This document shows, piece after piece, positions 22,577-33,800 of a DNA stretch of 64,000 nucleotides (positions are counted from its first letter, which is position 1; every line of letters starts with the position of its first letter). The position numbers and the translations under genes are program-made. The stretch is from Bimuria novae-zelandiae CBS 107.79 (taxonomy: Eukaryota; Ascomycota; Dothideomycetes; Pleosporales; Didymosphaeriaceae), in assembly GCA_010015655.1 (NCBI GenBank), contig ML976720.1:300111-364110 (forward strand), read 5' to 3'. The notes under the pieces are model-generated. The model saw nothing but the letters and a program-made list of their open reading frames with translations. It had not been told where the DNA came from and made no database searches.

Positions 22577-24800
22577 ATGAAGCTCCTCGTCCTCGCTGCC
22601 TGCGCGGCCGCAGTGACCGCCATCGCGACACCCAAACCTAGAGTCCACAACGTCGACGGCGACATCACCTACGAGGGCTTCACGCGCAACGGCGTCGAGG
22701 TTTTCCTTGGTATACCCTATGCTCAGGATACGGGCGGTCAGAACAGGTTCAAACCGCCGCAACCCTTCTCGTTCCCGCCGAATTCGGTCGTCGATGCCAC
22801 GAAACCTGGTCCCGCCTGTCCGCAGCCATTGGGACAGTGGAATGCCCCACTTACTCTTTTGAACGTCACCAAGGAGGGCATCTCTGAGGATTGCCTGAAT
22901 CTGAATATCGTCCGCCCAGGAGAAGATACAATGTATCCGCCTAATGGACTTCCGGTGATGGTGTGGATTCATGGAGGTGAGTGAACGGTGGAGTAGACGA
23001 TTGCAAACCTTGACACAACCTGCAAACATATGCAGTATCTAGCCCTCTTAATGGTGAACACACGTTTCGGACAGGTTCTTCTGACAGGAAACCGCATTCA
23101 TGGGGAGCGGACAGCTGACATTGAGTAGGTTCTTTCTGGGTTGGTTCGAACATGGAGCCCACGCACGAACCGGACGGTCTAGTGAGAAATTCGGTGGACG
23201 AGGGCACCCCGATCATCCATGTTGCAATAAACTACCGTCTGGGCTGTGAGTACGTCTTTCTCTGAACGCGCCGAATCCTAATTCGTGATACTCAGTGTTC
23301 GGTTTCGCACAGTCAGGGGCTCTGCGACAGGAGCGCAGCGAGAATGCTGGTCTTCGCGACCAGAGGGCGGCCATCGAGTGGGTCCGCGACAATATCTACC
23401 ACTTTGGCGGTAATAGAGACCGCATCACAATCCATGGCCAGTCTTCTGGCGGCCTTGCGGTAGGGATGCAATTGTTGGCTTACGGCGGCGAGAAAGAGCT
23501 ACCCTTTCAGCAGGGTATATGCCAATCGCAAGCCCTGGAACCTGGAATCACCGCAAATTTCACCAGTGATGCTATGCGCCTGGTAATCGAGAAGGTGAAT
23601 TGCAACCCAGGCAACTCCTCAACAGACTCAACTGAAGTGATTGCTTGCCTCCGCAGCAAGGATATGCAAACATTGTACGATGCTTCTGCGGCGACGTACG
23701 TGGGCGATATTGCGCACAACATTGGCGACGTTTGGCTGCCTTCGGTTGATGGAGATTTTCTTCCGGACGTGCCTTCCAAACTCATCGCTGAGGGCCGGTT
23801 CGGCAAGGCAACGTACATGTTTGGTTGGACGCAGGACGATGTTAATTTCTTCACGAATATTAGCATTTCGAGTGAGAATGATACGCTCAACTTTCTGACC
23901 ACCTATCTGCCCAAGGTTGATCCGTATGCGAGCATATACCCGGAGGCAGACTGGAACATAAAGGAGTATTTGCAACTGTATTCAGTCAAGGCGTTCCTTC
24001 CTCCTCCAGGTACGTACCGAACGATGCGGCAAAAGTGCCGACAGCGACGACCTATCGGAAATGATAGCTTGTATCAATAATGCACAGAACCTGTCGATCA
24101 GCACGGAAGCGAGAACTCACCACTGACTTGATCATATAGGTACCAATCTCACGGGTGACTTTTACCGCACGGCACGGGTGTTCCGTGACATCCTCATGGT
24201 GTGCGAGCCCATCTTGCTCGCCGAAGCCATACATCGAAAGGGCCAAAGGGTCTACATGTACAACTTCAATCAAACACTGCTCGACCCCATCATCGAGTCA
24301 GTTTACGGAATCAAGGGCATGGGTGTCGTGCATACTTCGGAATTTGCCTACATCTTCGGCAACCTTTCGCACTACAACGTCTCAGGTAGGTCCCCATGAC
24401 CATGACCAGACCCTGTCAAGACTTGAGTTTCTAACTCGCTTCTTCGACAGGATACCCGTTCAACCCCACAGAGGCAGATTACACGCTCGCGCAGCGTGCA
24501 AGTCGCTCCTGGGCGAGCTTCGCGCATTCGGGCGATCCGTCGCATGGAAATTCCGTAGTGACTGAACATGGGGGCTTGCAGTATTGGTGGCCGGCATTCT
24601 GGCGGTTGGAGGAATTCAACCAGTACAAGATGAAGCCGCGGAGGCCGGGGCACATGTATGTATACACGATTGGGGGCCCGAGTGAGGGTCTCTGGCCGCT
24701 CGATGGACCAGAGAGTATTGAGCCGGTGAGCAGCCAGGGTCTCGCTGAAAAGTGCGCGTTCTTCAATGATGCCGAGTTCGTCAGGAGAGCTGGGTTCTAG
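22577..24800 (+). CDS. Secreted type-B carboxylesterase/lipase
   Basis: Five exons: 22577-22976, 23129-23245, 23296-24009, 24140-24385 and 24451-24800, giving 608 residues. It starts with a signal peptide (MKLLVLAACAAAVTAIA). Type-B marks in order are FLGIPYAQ, SEDCLNLNIVRP, the oxyanion hole HGG at 132-134, NYRLGLFGF, NAGLRDQRAAIEWVRDNI and the nucleophile elbow GQSSGG with Ser222. The catalytic His sits in the VVHTSEFAYIFGN segment, which matches the family's HG.E...VFG position although the Gly is Thr-replaced. Several NxS/T glycosylation sites are visible (NVT, NFT, NIS, NLT, NQT, NVS). It hydrolyses carboxylic esters outside the cell; the substrate cannot be told. Two introns are long for this genome (152 and 130 bases). 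Confidence 0.92.
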
Positions 24801-25084
24801 AAGGTGAGGTGGAGACTATGCCTTGGATATTCTCTGTTGCGAGAAGAAGCGGGTTGTATCTGGGAGAAGTATGATACCTATGGAGGCGAACAGCGTTAGA
24901 ATTTAACCAATTGCCAATCGGGAAAGATCAAGACGGAGTGAGATGAAGTATTAGATGTAGTATTTCAGGTGTGAATGGTCTTAACTGCTCGTCGGAGCTA
25001 ACAGACAGTGGAGATGCTGACTAATCAAACTTTCACCATTGCAGAGCTCCGCACCAACTCCGCACTGCAATCCCCCCATCAGCA

Positions 25085-26059
25085 ATGGCAGGCACGCGGA
25101 GATCGACGCGTCAATCCGCGACGACAGCCCCGAAATATGCGGAGCCAGACTCTTCAGTATCGGAAGGCGAGGCGCCGAAGCGCACTGCGAAGAAGGCGAC
25201 GCGTCGCAAGCGCGCAAGAGACGACGATGAGAACGAGAACGTCGTGAAGGACAGGTCGGTCGTCTCACTATAATCATCCACAGAACACGTGCTAAAATAT
25301 TCCTTATCCCACAGCTCCCCACCCCCCAAGAAAGCCGCTCGATCAAAATCGAAATCCACCAAACCCGCACCCGAACCAACCACTCAAACTCCCTCCGACA
25401 CCGACATCGCCGCCGCGCCTCGCGCCCTTTCCTCCCTTGAGCCCTCCTCTCCCTCCAACCGCGACGCCTCAGGTGCCCAAGAAATCTACTGGCTCCTCAA
25501 AGCCGAGCCTCTCCCGCGCTACGAAAACGGCGTCAACGTCGCCTTCTCCATCTCCGACCTCGCGGCATGCACGCGGCCCGAGCCCTGGACAGGCGTGCGC
25601 AACCCGCTGGCGTGCAAGAACATGCGCGCGATGCGCGCCGGCGACCTGGGCTTCTTCTACCACAGCAATGCGAAGCCGAGCGGGGTCGCGGGCATACTGC
25701 GCGTCGTGGAAGAAGCGAAGGTCGACGAGACGGCGTTTGACGAGAAAGCTCCCTATTATGATAAGAAGAGCGACAGGGAGAAGCCGCGCTGGTGGTGTGT
25801 GGGTGTCGAGTTTGTGAAGGAATTTGCGGAGGTGGTGGATTTGGCCAAGATTAAGAAGGAGGCCGAGAGGGGTGGACGGTTGGAGGGGATGCAGTTGGTT
25901 ACGAATTCGAGACTGAGTGTTAGTCGGGTGAGGAGGGAGGAGTGGGAGTGTATTTTGGAGATGGCGGGCGACAAGGGAGAGAGCGAGAAGACAGACGGTG
26001 GTGCTGAGGGTGTTGCAAATGGTGGGGACAAGGAAGAGGATGCCACCGCCGATGAATGA
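25085..26059 (+). CDS. EVE-domain protein (thymocyte nuclear protein 1-like)
   Basis: Two exons, 25085-25254 and 25315-26059, totalling 304 residues. The first 140 residues are basic and Ser/Lys-rich with likely nuclear signals (KKATRRKRARDDD, PPPKKAARSKSK). The EVE domain begins at YWLLKAEPLPRYENG and includes FSISDLAA, WTGVRNPLACKNMRAM, AGDLGFFYHSNAKPSGVAGI and KPRWWCVGVEFV, which are the conserved blocks of the family. The C-terminus is an acidic Gly/Glu/Asp tail. EVE domains belong to the PUA-like fold and bind modified bases in DNA or RNA; human THYN1 is the best known relative. It lies 284 bases after the esterase on the same strand, with no evident functional link. Confidence 0.93.
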
Positions 26060-26560
26060 GCGCACCCAGAGGAATACCGTCAATTATTAGCAATTGGTGG
26101 ATGCGCAAAATGCGAAGTCACGACCATCTTCCAATATCTGGGTTAACACCGAAAGAGAAACCAGGGCATCGAGCTGATTGGTGGCTTAACCGGGCCATTC
26201 TTCGATCAGCTACTAGGATATGAAGGTTGAGGATTGCTCCCCCCAATTTCTGTGTCCGCTGGAGAATATTGTTACGCTTCGGAATTAAGTGCGTGGGCAT
26301 CCTGTTTCGGCTTAGCAGCTGGGAATACAATTTACATCACGTGGGGGATTACTCATCCATGGATGCATTGGACTGCTTCTCCGGTATGTTCTCCACACCA
26401 TCAATAACACGCTGGCGACACCTAAATTTACATCACATAGGAATTACTGATCCGTCGATGTATTCGCAGCTGCAGAACATCAACAACGCCAGCGGACGGT
26501 GTAATCCACAACCGACGAGGTACTCGGCCCCTTCGGCTCCACGATAATGCTCAGCTTAAT
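26060..26560. other. Intergenic, last normal DNA before the repeat island
   Basis: 3' flank of the EVE gene. A near-duplicated phrase AATTTACATCAC appears twice (26327 and 26425 areas), each followed by G-rich bases and ATTACT. No gene. Confidence 0.5.
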
Positions 26561-26786
26561 ATTAATAAATTTCCTATACAGATTACTACAATAAATACAT
26601 TTTAATAGTTATATTATACGACTATAATTAAGTTATTACTAGTAACGTTATCGCCGCCATAATATATAGAGGAGCTACCTAGTATACTATTAAACTTATT
26701 AATAATAGTTATTAACTAAGTCTCCTAAATTTTAGGTTAACTATTAAGTATAAGATTAATTAAGTCTTGCGCTTTTTATTTAAGTA

Positions 26787-27227
26787 GGTTATGACCCAGG
26801 AACATTAGGGCAAGCGAGCCTCATAATGGTACACGAGCCTACTAAGGATGACGTAATGTCTTAGGCTGTCCTAGACGCCAAGCCTATAGGACACCGTGGG
26901 ACCACGTGACCAGGTCACGTGACGTCTTAGGAATCTTAAGAAATCCTATAGGCACGAGGCATAGGATACTATAGGACTTTATAGAATAGGAGGGATATTT
27001 ATATAAGGTAGTTTCCTATGTTACGCTTCTTATAGTTAACTTATATATCCTTTATGCGAGTACATTTTCCTATATAGACTAATAGTTATCTTATTTATTA
27101 TAAAATTAAATTATATAGTCACGCGCTAAGTGTCGCATTAATTTATACTATTAAATAATTTATAAAGTGCTACTTTAGCCTTGCTATCCTAACCTAGATT
27201 AGACTAAGGTGTAAGCGCCTTCTAATA
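26787..27227 (+). mobile_element. Solo LTR of the chromovirus family with target duplication
   Basis: 441 bases homologous along the whole length to 31881-32323. It is flanked on both sides by AAGTA (26782-26786 and 27228-27232), a five-base target duplication as made by Ty3/gypsy integrases. The end reads AATA where the family has AACA, a RIP-type C to T change. It contains a perfect hairpin CACGTGACC-A-GGTCACGTG at 26903-26921 and a TATA-like run near 26998. Confidence 0.85.
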
Positions 27228-27232
27228 AAGTA

Positions 27233-27949
27233 CTATAAACTTTACTAAAAGGTGTTAAGTCCTGTTAGGATCCACGATCTAACTGTTACGATTATAAACC
27301 CCACGGGAACAATAGAACTAGATAATTACGCTAAAAAAGTTATTATTAGCGGAATAACTGCACTAAAGGAACACACAAAAGCGCGGGACAGCTTAGGTTA
27401 GCAATTAAGTAACGTAGTCCCGCATAAGCGAAAGTCCCTAGGGACTACTATAGTCTTAAGGACTCTAAAGTCTTAGCAGTACTATAATAATAATTTTAAT
27501 AATAGTAAAAACTAAAATAAATAGTATATAGCTTAATAATTTCTTTATAACTTTCCTACTCCTTATAATTAACTTAATATACCACAAGTATATTTCTTAT
27601 AATTAATTAGTAAATTTCCTAATTAGTTATTTTATTATTTAATATAGAATTAGATTATTCGCATATCCTAGTCTTACTATTTTAAGCTTTTAACTACTAA
27701 ATATATTTATAAGATATATTACTCTTAACATATCCTCTCCTAATCTAGTTTAGGCTTAGGTAAGTAAATTCCTTATAACACTTTAACTATCTAAAGGTCC
27801 AAGATAACGAAATAGTCACCGTAGCTATTATAGTAAGGGTCTTAATAGGAAGCGTGGCTTTTAGACTAACTATAAATACTATAATAGTATTAGTTAATTA
27901 GGCTAATAAGATATAATAGCTTAAGGAGTAGTTAGCTATGCTAATAGCT
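27233..27949. other. AT-rich DNA, unassigned
   Basis: Heavily mutated repeat-like sequence between the solo LTR and the gag remnant. It may be the 5' part of the element that supplied the gag remnant, but I see no LTR or priming site. Confidence 0.4.
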
Positions 27950-28669
27950 TATATTTTAATTACTATAACTATAGGAAAAATATTGTTTAAAGTTCTTAAA
28001 ATTTATAAAGGTAAATAAATAGGACTTAAGGCGTTCCTTATAAATATAGAACTCTACTATTACTATAATAAGGATATCTTTAAAACTAAATAATTTAAGA
28101 TCCTTGTAACAAGCATGTATATAAAAAGTAAAATAGTTAAGTAGCTTTAATCCCTTACTAAGAACTATTTAGAGAATAAAGAAAATATCTTAAAATATAA
28201 TAATATAACTAAAAAGGTGTTTTAGGACTAGGCATCTTTTAAGAAATAGATATAAATTATATTTAGAGAAGTTAATAAGTAATATTAAGTTAAATATAAG
28301 ATATAAAGGCTTAAATAAACTAAATTAGCTGGTATTTATATAGCTAAGTTTAGACGCCTATAAGATAAGATTAACTAAGATAACGCCTTACTTGAATAAG
28401 TTTAGACGCCTATAAGATAAGATTAACTAAGATAACGTCTTACTTGAAGTAGATTACTATAATAGGCTAAAGGAAAGCGTTAAGGATAAGCTTACTTACT
28501 ATAATAAGGTAAATAACCTAGAAGAACTTGTAAAGCTAGCTATATAAATTAATAATTAACTTTATAAATAATAGTTAGAAAAGCAAGAAGGCCACCGCGT
28601 CTAGCCTAATATTAAATAAAGCTAGACACTATAGAAGGACTACGATAAAGATATTGTAATAGTTAATAA
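27950..28669 (+). pseudogene. Gypsy gag remnant, RIP-mutated
   Basis: With former Gln/Trp positions read through, the + strand gives a Ty3/gypsy gag-like order: GLKAFLINIELYYYYN, then FREVNK and KLAGIYIAKFRRL around 28265-28355, and NNLEELVKLAIQINN near 28510-28560. More than a dozen stops interrupt it. The remnant is cut by the 106-base LTR at 28670. It also contains a 52-base tandem duplication (28345-28448). Confidence 0.65.
28345..28448. repeat. 52-bp tandem duplication
   Basis: Two near-identical copies in direct order, starting at 28345 and 28397, each beginning TAAGTTTAGACGCC. They differ mainly at one C/T (ACGCC versus ACGTC). Since 52 is not a multiple of three, the duplication shifts the gag frame and arose after the gene was dead, or killed it. 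Confidence 0.85.
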
Positions 28670-28775
28670 TATAATATACGTCGCCCTATACTATGCCACT
28701 ATACATCCCCAAAAGGAACGAGTAACGATAGCTATCGTTACAAGGTATAGGATAGTATATATAGGCATCGTGACA
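28670..28775. mobile_element. 106-bp LTR-like element, copy A
   Basis: Aligned without gaps to 39749-39854. It carries the internal perfect 20-base palindrome GTAACGATAGCTATCGTTAC. The left end reads TATAATATACG where copy B reads TGTAATGTACG, consistent with RIP. No clear target duplication is left (AATAA versus ATTTA). Confidence 0.75.
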
Positions 28776-28854
28776 ATTTATCCTTGCGTTAATTAATACC
28801 TTTTTGGAGCTAATATAGAGGGCAACGCTATAAATAAGATAATAAAAAATTATA
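28776..28854. other. Short AT-rich spacer
   Basis: AT-rich residue between copy A and the pogo-type element; nothing recognised. Confidence 0.4.
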
Positions 28855-28911
28855 ACATGTTTTATAAGCGAGCGGCCCATACAAGCGAGCGGCCCACCCC
28901 ACCAACTTTTT
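28855..28911 (+). repeat. Left terminal inverted repeat of pogo-type element
   Basis: 57 bases from ACATGTTTTATAAGC to CCAACTTTTT. It includes two direct copies of AAGCGAGCGGCCCA at a 17-base period. GC-rich in AT-rich surroundings. Confidence 0.92.
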
Positions 28912-30649
28912 GCAGCACATAAACTTCTACCTACTATGGCGCCCCCAATTCAGGCCTAACTAGCCTCTGCTGAGGCTAATATACACCTTGCAATCTTAGC
29001 TATTAATTAAAACTAAATTTAGTCTATAAAAGGTGTAGTACATACATTTACTATCCCCTAAATAACGCTTTAACGCTAACGCGCTAGAATTGCTGCGCGA
29101 CGCAATTACTAGCCTAAATTAAAGAAGCTTACTAAGATAGAAGAGGAGGTGATTATTAGGCATATACTTGACCTAGATTCGCGAGGATTTCCGCCCACGC
29201 TAAGTGCTATGCAAGATATAGTAGATAAGCTGCTCGCTAAGCGAGGCGCTAGACAGGTTAGCAAGTAGTGGCTGCGTAACTTTATTAAGCGAATAGATTG
29301 TCTTACTACACGATTTAATTAACCATACAATTAGCAAAGAGCTCTATATAAGGATCTAGATACTATTAGAGCTTAGTTCAAGCTTATAGCGCGCACAAAG
29401 GCTACCTATAGTATCTATAATAAGGATACTTACAACTTTAACAAGACTAGTTTTATAATAGGCAAGATATCATCTTAGCTTGTTATTACAGGCTTAGAGA
29501 GACGCGGCAGGCTAAAGGCTATCTAGCTAGGTAATTATAGGTAGACTATAGTAATCTATAGAATTAGCGCTACTAGCTAGGCAATCCCGCCCTTTATCAT
29601 CTTCGCTAGCTAGTATTACCTCTCTACCTAGTACCAGGACGATAATATACCGCGCGACTAGGCTTTTACTGTTAGTAATAATAGCTAAACTACTAATAAG
29701 CTTAGAGTAGAGTAGCTAAGGTACTTTATTAAGTATATAGTAAAGTATAAGGTAGGCGCGCGCTAGCTGCTTATACTTAATAGCTATAAGAGCTATAACT
29801 CGCTCGAATTTTAAGAGCTCTACAAGGATAATAATATCTATACTCTCTATATACCGCCACATTTGTTACACCTCCTATAGCTACTTAATATTAGCTACTT
29901 TTCGCCATTAAAGCGCGCATATAGCCGCTAGATTAAGAGCCTAATGCGCGACTATATTAACTATATTATAAAGCTAGAGTTCCTACTAGCCTTCTGCGTA
30001 GCCTATAAGTAGTTAATTATAAAGGAAAATATCTGCGCAAGCTTTCGAGGCGCTGGCCTAGTCCCACACGACCTAGAGGTAGTGATATTAAAGCTTAATA
30101 TTAAGCTTTGTACGCCGACGCCGCCTCTACTAAAAGTTACCTTTTAAGAAGCTAAAACACTAAGCAACGCGCGCGAGCTAGAGGCTTAATTAATATTAAT
30201 TCGCGATAGGATTTAAAGGCATAAAAGCTTATTATCTACTTCTATTATTATAGCGCTTAATTAGCTTAAAAAGGGCGCTAAAGTAATAGCTTACGAAAGT
30301 ACGCTTATGCGCGATTAGATCGCAAGGCTTAAAAAGGCTAATAAGGCTACTATAACGCGTAAACAGCGCCAAAAGAAGCGGATCTAGAGGCAGGGTACCT
30401 TAACAAAGGCAGAAGCAGAGAAGATTATTACTTAAAAGGATATTAAGCAGCAGATAGAGGTAGAAATACGTTAAAATAAGGCGCGATCAGGTGCTAATCG
30501 GCAGGCTTTAACACGCTACAGCCGCTGCAAGAAGACTGGCCATAACATGCGAATATGCAAGAACGATATTATAGATACTATTTAATTTAGTATAGCAATT
30601 ATATACTATTATCTTATTGTGTTGTTAAGATAGGTTGCTGTAAAGGTAT

Positions 30650-30706
30650 AAAAAGTTGGTGGGGTGGGCCGCTCGCTTGTATGGGCCGCTCGCTTATAAA
30701 ACACGT
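30650..30706 (-). repeat. Right terminal inverted repeat of pogo-type element
   Basis: Inverted match to 28855-28911, one mismatch (G for A at the third base, a RIP-type difference in the left copy). Confidence 0.92.
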
Positions 30707-30708
30707 TA

Positions 30709-30869
30709 ATATTTTTTACGCTAAAGTTATATAATACTTTAAAATTACTAACTAAGAAGCTATCGCTAAACAAGCTATTTAATAACTTAATTAAACTTAT
30801 TTAGTAGCTAAATATATATCTAATCTTCGCAAGAACGCTAACTAAGTTAAATAAAATACTATTAGTTTT
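30709..30869. other. AT-rich DNA interrupted by two insertions
   Basis: RIP-like sequence between the pogo-type element and the solo LTR. Probably the continuation of the older element that the pogo transposon entered; unassigned. Confidence 0.4.
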
Positions 30870-30874
30870 ATAAC

Positions 30875-31129
30875 TGTTGAATGGGCTATACTAAGCCCTG
30901 CATCTCGCGAGATGGTGCGGCTAGATAGTTGTACGATGGTACGGGTGAGAAAAGGGTCTGGTATTCAAGTCTTGTCTGTCTATTCTACATATGGAGGAAA
31001 GGGGGTTATAAGGATTAATGCTCGCGCATGGTGACTATGGTCTGTGCCTTTGCCTGTGCGGTATTACATAACCATTGTCACCTGTCTTAAGACATCGCAT
31101 TAGGTAGCTGCCCGTACGCAGTACGGACA
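30875..31129. mobile_element. Solo LTR, 255 bp, with target duplication, not RIP-mutated
   Basis: It begins TGTTGAATGGGC, ends GTACGGACA and is flanked by ATAAC on both sides (30870-30874, 31130-31134). TG..CA ends plus a five-base duplication are diagnostic of an LTR. Its base composition is close to normal genes and it keeps many CA/TG dinucleotides, unlike the sequence on either side. It represents a different family from the chromovirus LTRs, possibly Ty1/copia, which I cannot confirm without internal sequence. Confidence 0.88.
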
Positions 31130-31134
31130 ATAAC

Positions 31135-31880
31135 TATATTTTATAAAGAATTAAAGTGACATGTACGCGAGGAACTATTACGTAGTAAAGTAAAACTTAA
31201 TACTTTATAAAAGCTTATAGTAAAAGTAACTTAAATTCATAATAAATAGTATAAACTAGAATATGACCTACTCTAGAACTAAAAGAAGAAGAAACGTTAT
31301 AGAGTACTTACTATAAAAATTAATTATTATAACTCTAAATAATAACTATAGCGTAGAAATAAAGTTAATTATAGTTACTAACTAATAAAAGGGATCTAGT
31401 ACTAATAAGTTAACGTAATAGAGAAAAGAATAGGAAAGGTGAAAGGCTTTTATAAGTCTAACTAAGGATGCATCCTAGATAGAACCTATAGATAAGGAAC
31501 CAGGACACGCCTTTACTATATATATATATAGCTAGGAACTGCAGATCTAAGAATAAGATTATTAGATAGTTAAACGTACTAACTACTAGAGCTACTAATA
31601 CCACTAATAAAGGATAGTAAGTAATTAACGCTATTAAGTAACTTAATATTTAAGATAAGGACTTAGATTCCTTAATTTACGTCTTTATAAGGATGTATAT
31701 AAAGGTTTATATAAGGGAGAGAAAGAGCTAGTACTTTAATTTCTTATATTTTATTCTAGCTACAGTAAACTAGTTACTACTAAGATAATAAACGTTTTTA
31801 ACTTCTTAGAAGAATATTAACTAAAAGAAGGAGACTTTAATTTTATAGTAGTAGAATAATAAGATAAAGACTATAAAGTA
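31135..31880. other. AT-rich DNA, unassigned
   Basis: Continuation of the RIP-affected sequence after the solo LTR, up to the 5' LTR of the chromovirus. It has a short (TA)n run at about 31521-31532. No domain recognised. Confidence 0.4.
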
Positions 31881-32323
31881 TGTTATAACCTAGGGACATT
31901 AGGACAAGCGAGCCTTATAATAGTATAAAAGCCCTACCTAAGGATGACGTAATGTCTTAGGCTGTCCTAGACGCCAAGCCTATAGGACACCGTGGGACCA
32001 CGTGACCAGGTCACGTGACGTCCCAGGAATCCTAAGAAATCCTATAGACACGAGGCATGGGACACTGTGGGATTTTATAGAATAGGAGGGATATTTATAT
32101 ATAGGTAGTTTCCTATGTTATGCTTCTTATAGTTAACTTATATATCTTCTATGCGAGTACGTTCTCCTATATAGACTAATAGTTATTTTATTTATTATAA
32201 AATTAAATTATCTAGCCTCGCGCTAAGTGTCGCATTAACTTATACTATTAAATAATTTATAAAGTACTATAATACCTTACTATCTTAATTTAGATTAGAA
32301 TAAGGTGTAAGCGCTATATAACA
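31881..32323 (+). repeat. 5' LTR of chromovirus
   Basis: 443 bases, TGTTATAACC..TATATAACA. It holds the hairpin CACGTGACC-A-GGTCACGTG at 31999-32017 and a TATA-like stretch near 32092. It is more like the solo LTR at 26787 than the LTR at 38515. Confidence 0.88.
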
Positions 32324-33179
32324 CTTTAACTACCTTATAATATAATAGTAGGACCTAGTTTAATAACTATAGCTTTAGTGTAATAGGCTACGCCTAGTTG
32401 TTGCCTCGGATCCTTGACCCTCGGTTATGCGAACCCTAGATATATAAGTTCGACGCCCGAAGCTTAACTTCGGACTCTCTATTAAATTTATAAGTATTCT
32501 TCTAGCACTTTGGCTCCTTAAGCACCTAGCCCCTTACATTTAGCACCTAAGGAAAAGACGCTAAAAGAAATAGTTATTAAATAAGTAGCTTAAATAGCCT
32601 AGCTTTAAGAAATTATTAACAAGATAAGCGAAAAGATAAATAACTAAGAAGATATAAAGCACTAACTAAAGGTTCCTAAGCCTAAATCCTATACAGGAAA
32701 GGATTACCTAGGAACGTTCCTAATATAAATAGAATTATTTATCTACTATAACCTAGGGAGGTTTAAGACAGAATAAGATAAGATCCTAGTTACCTATATA
32801 AATATATAAGATAAGGCGGCCGCATTGGCTAGACTAATAATTAATAACTTTTTTAAGAATAGTAAACTAAAGGATTATAATTTAGACGCTACTAAAGACG
32901 TCTTTAAGGACTAAGAGTCCTTTTATGAGGCTATAAAAGGGATATTTAGTATAATTAATATAGAATATTAGGTTAAAATACGCCTCTAACGCCTACGTTA
33001 AGAAAAATTAGTAGTACTTTATGCCCTAGAGTTTAAGTAGATTATAGCAGAACTTAATAAATAGGGAGAAACCTTATTTATAATTACCTACTATAATAAA
33101 CTAAAGGAATTAGTTAAGGACAAATTAGTCTATTAAAGAAAAGTAGATAATCGCCTATACAAGCGAAAGCTAGAGAAAC

Positions 33180-33800
33180 ACCATGGCACCTAACTACTCT
33201 CTAGAAAGGAAACTAGTATCCGACCCTTAGGAAGAGACAGGGACGGAGACGTCATCATGACCGATGAAGCCCAATGGTACAAAAAGAAAAACGGCAAAGG
33301 AAAACAGCCGTACAAGCTAAAAAAGGGCTACCAGGCCTACCAGAGCAGAAGCGGTATCTCGCAAGAGGAGCGAGAGCGGAGGTTTAAGGATAAAGCCTGC
33401 CTCCAATGTGGCAGATAAGGCCACTTCGCCAAGGACTGCGAAGGTCAGGAGACCAAAGTCAATACGACCAACCTCCTACGGGTGGCCATGGCCACCCTCA
33501 CACCGGCAGAGGCCGATGAGGCAGATCTCACACAAGAGATCCCGGAACCAGTAGAATAGGAAGAGGAACGGAAGATCCTCTATAAATACTAGATCTTCTA
33601 GCGACTAGCAGATAACACCTACTAGATGTGTAGTAGTACACTGCACCACTCGTCTCAATGCGAGACGAAGGTGGTCGTCCAAGGACTACATGCATAGGAC
33701 GCCTATTAGCTTGCCAAGAAGCTACAGGGATCCCCAAAGCATTACCTACGCCAGATTACAATACTAGAACAACATGAACACGCCACGTGGTGGTAATACA
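33180..33800 (+). other. GC-richer, RIP-sparse part of chromovirus gag
   Basis: Composition here returns to near normal and runs of 30 or more residues are open, including MTDEAQWYKKKNGKGKQPY and the knuckle with a single stop. The flanks are fully RIP-affected. Confidence 0.75.

Larger units (their letters stand above)
28855..30706 (+). mobile_element. Pogo/Fot1-type DNA transposon, RIP-inactivated
   Basis: 1852 bases bounded by 57-base terminal inverted repeats (28855-28911 and 30650-30706) that differ at one base, and by TA dinucleotides (28853-28854, 30707-30708), the target of this superfamily. The inner + strand decodes, with stops read through, to a pogo-family transposase: a CENP-B-like helix-turn-helix part near 29090-29330, then a DDE_1-like core (TSFIIGKIS, LERRGRLKAI, IPPFIIFA), LYIPPHLLHLL at about 29855 and a Cys-rich end (RYSRCKKTGHNMRICK) near 30520. 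Length and end structure match Fot1/Tan1-like elements. The reading frame holds dozens of TAG/TAA codons, so it encodes nothing today, but both ends look competent. Confidence 0.88.

Noticed and set aside
28686..28880. A minus-strand 64-residue frame
   Set aside because: It crosses from the 106-base LTR copy into the pogo-type inverted repeat, so it cannot be one old gene.
33528..33737. A minus-strand 69-residue frame in the chromovirus
   Set aside because: Shadow of the less mutated gag part on the other strand.
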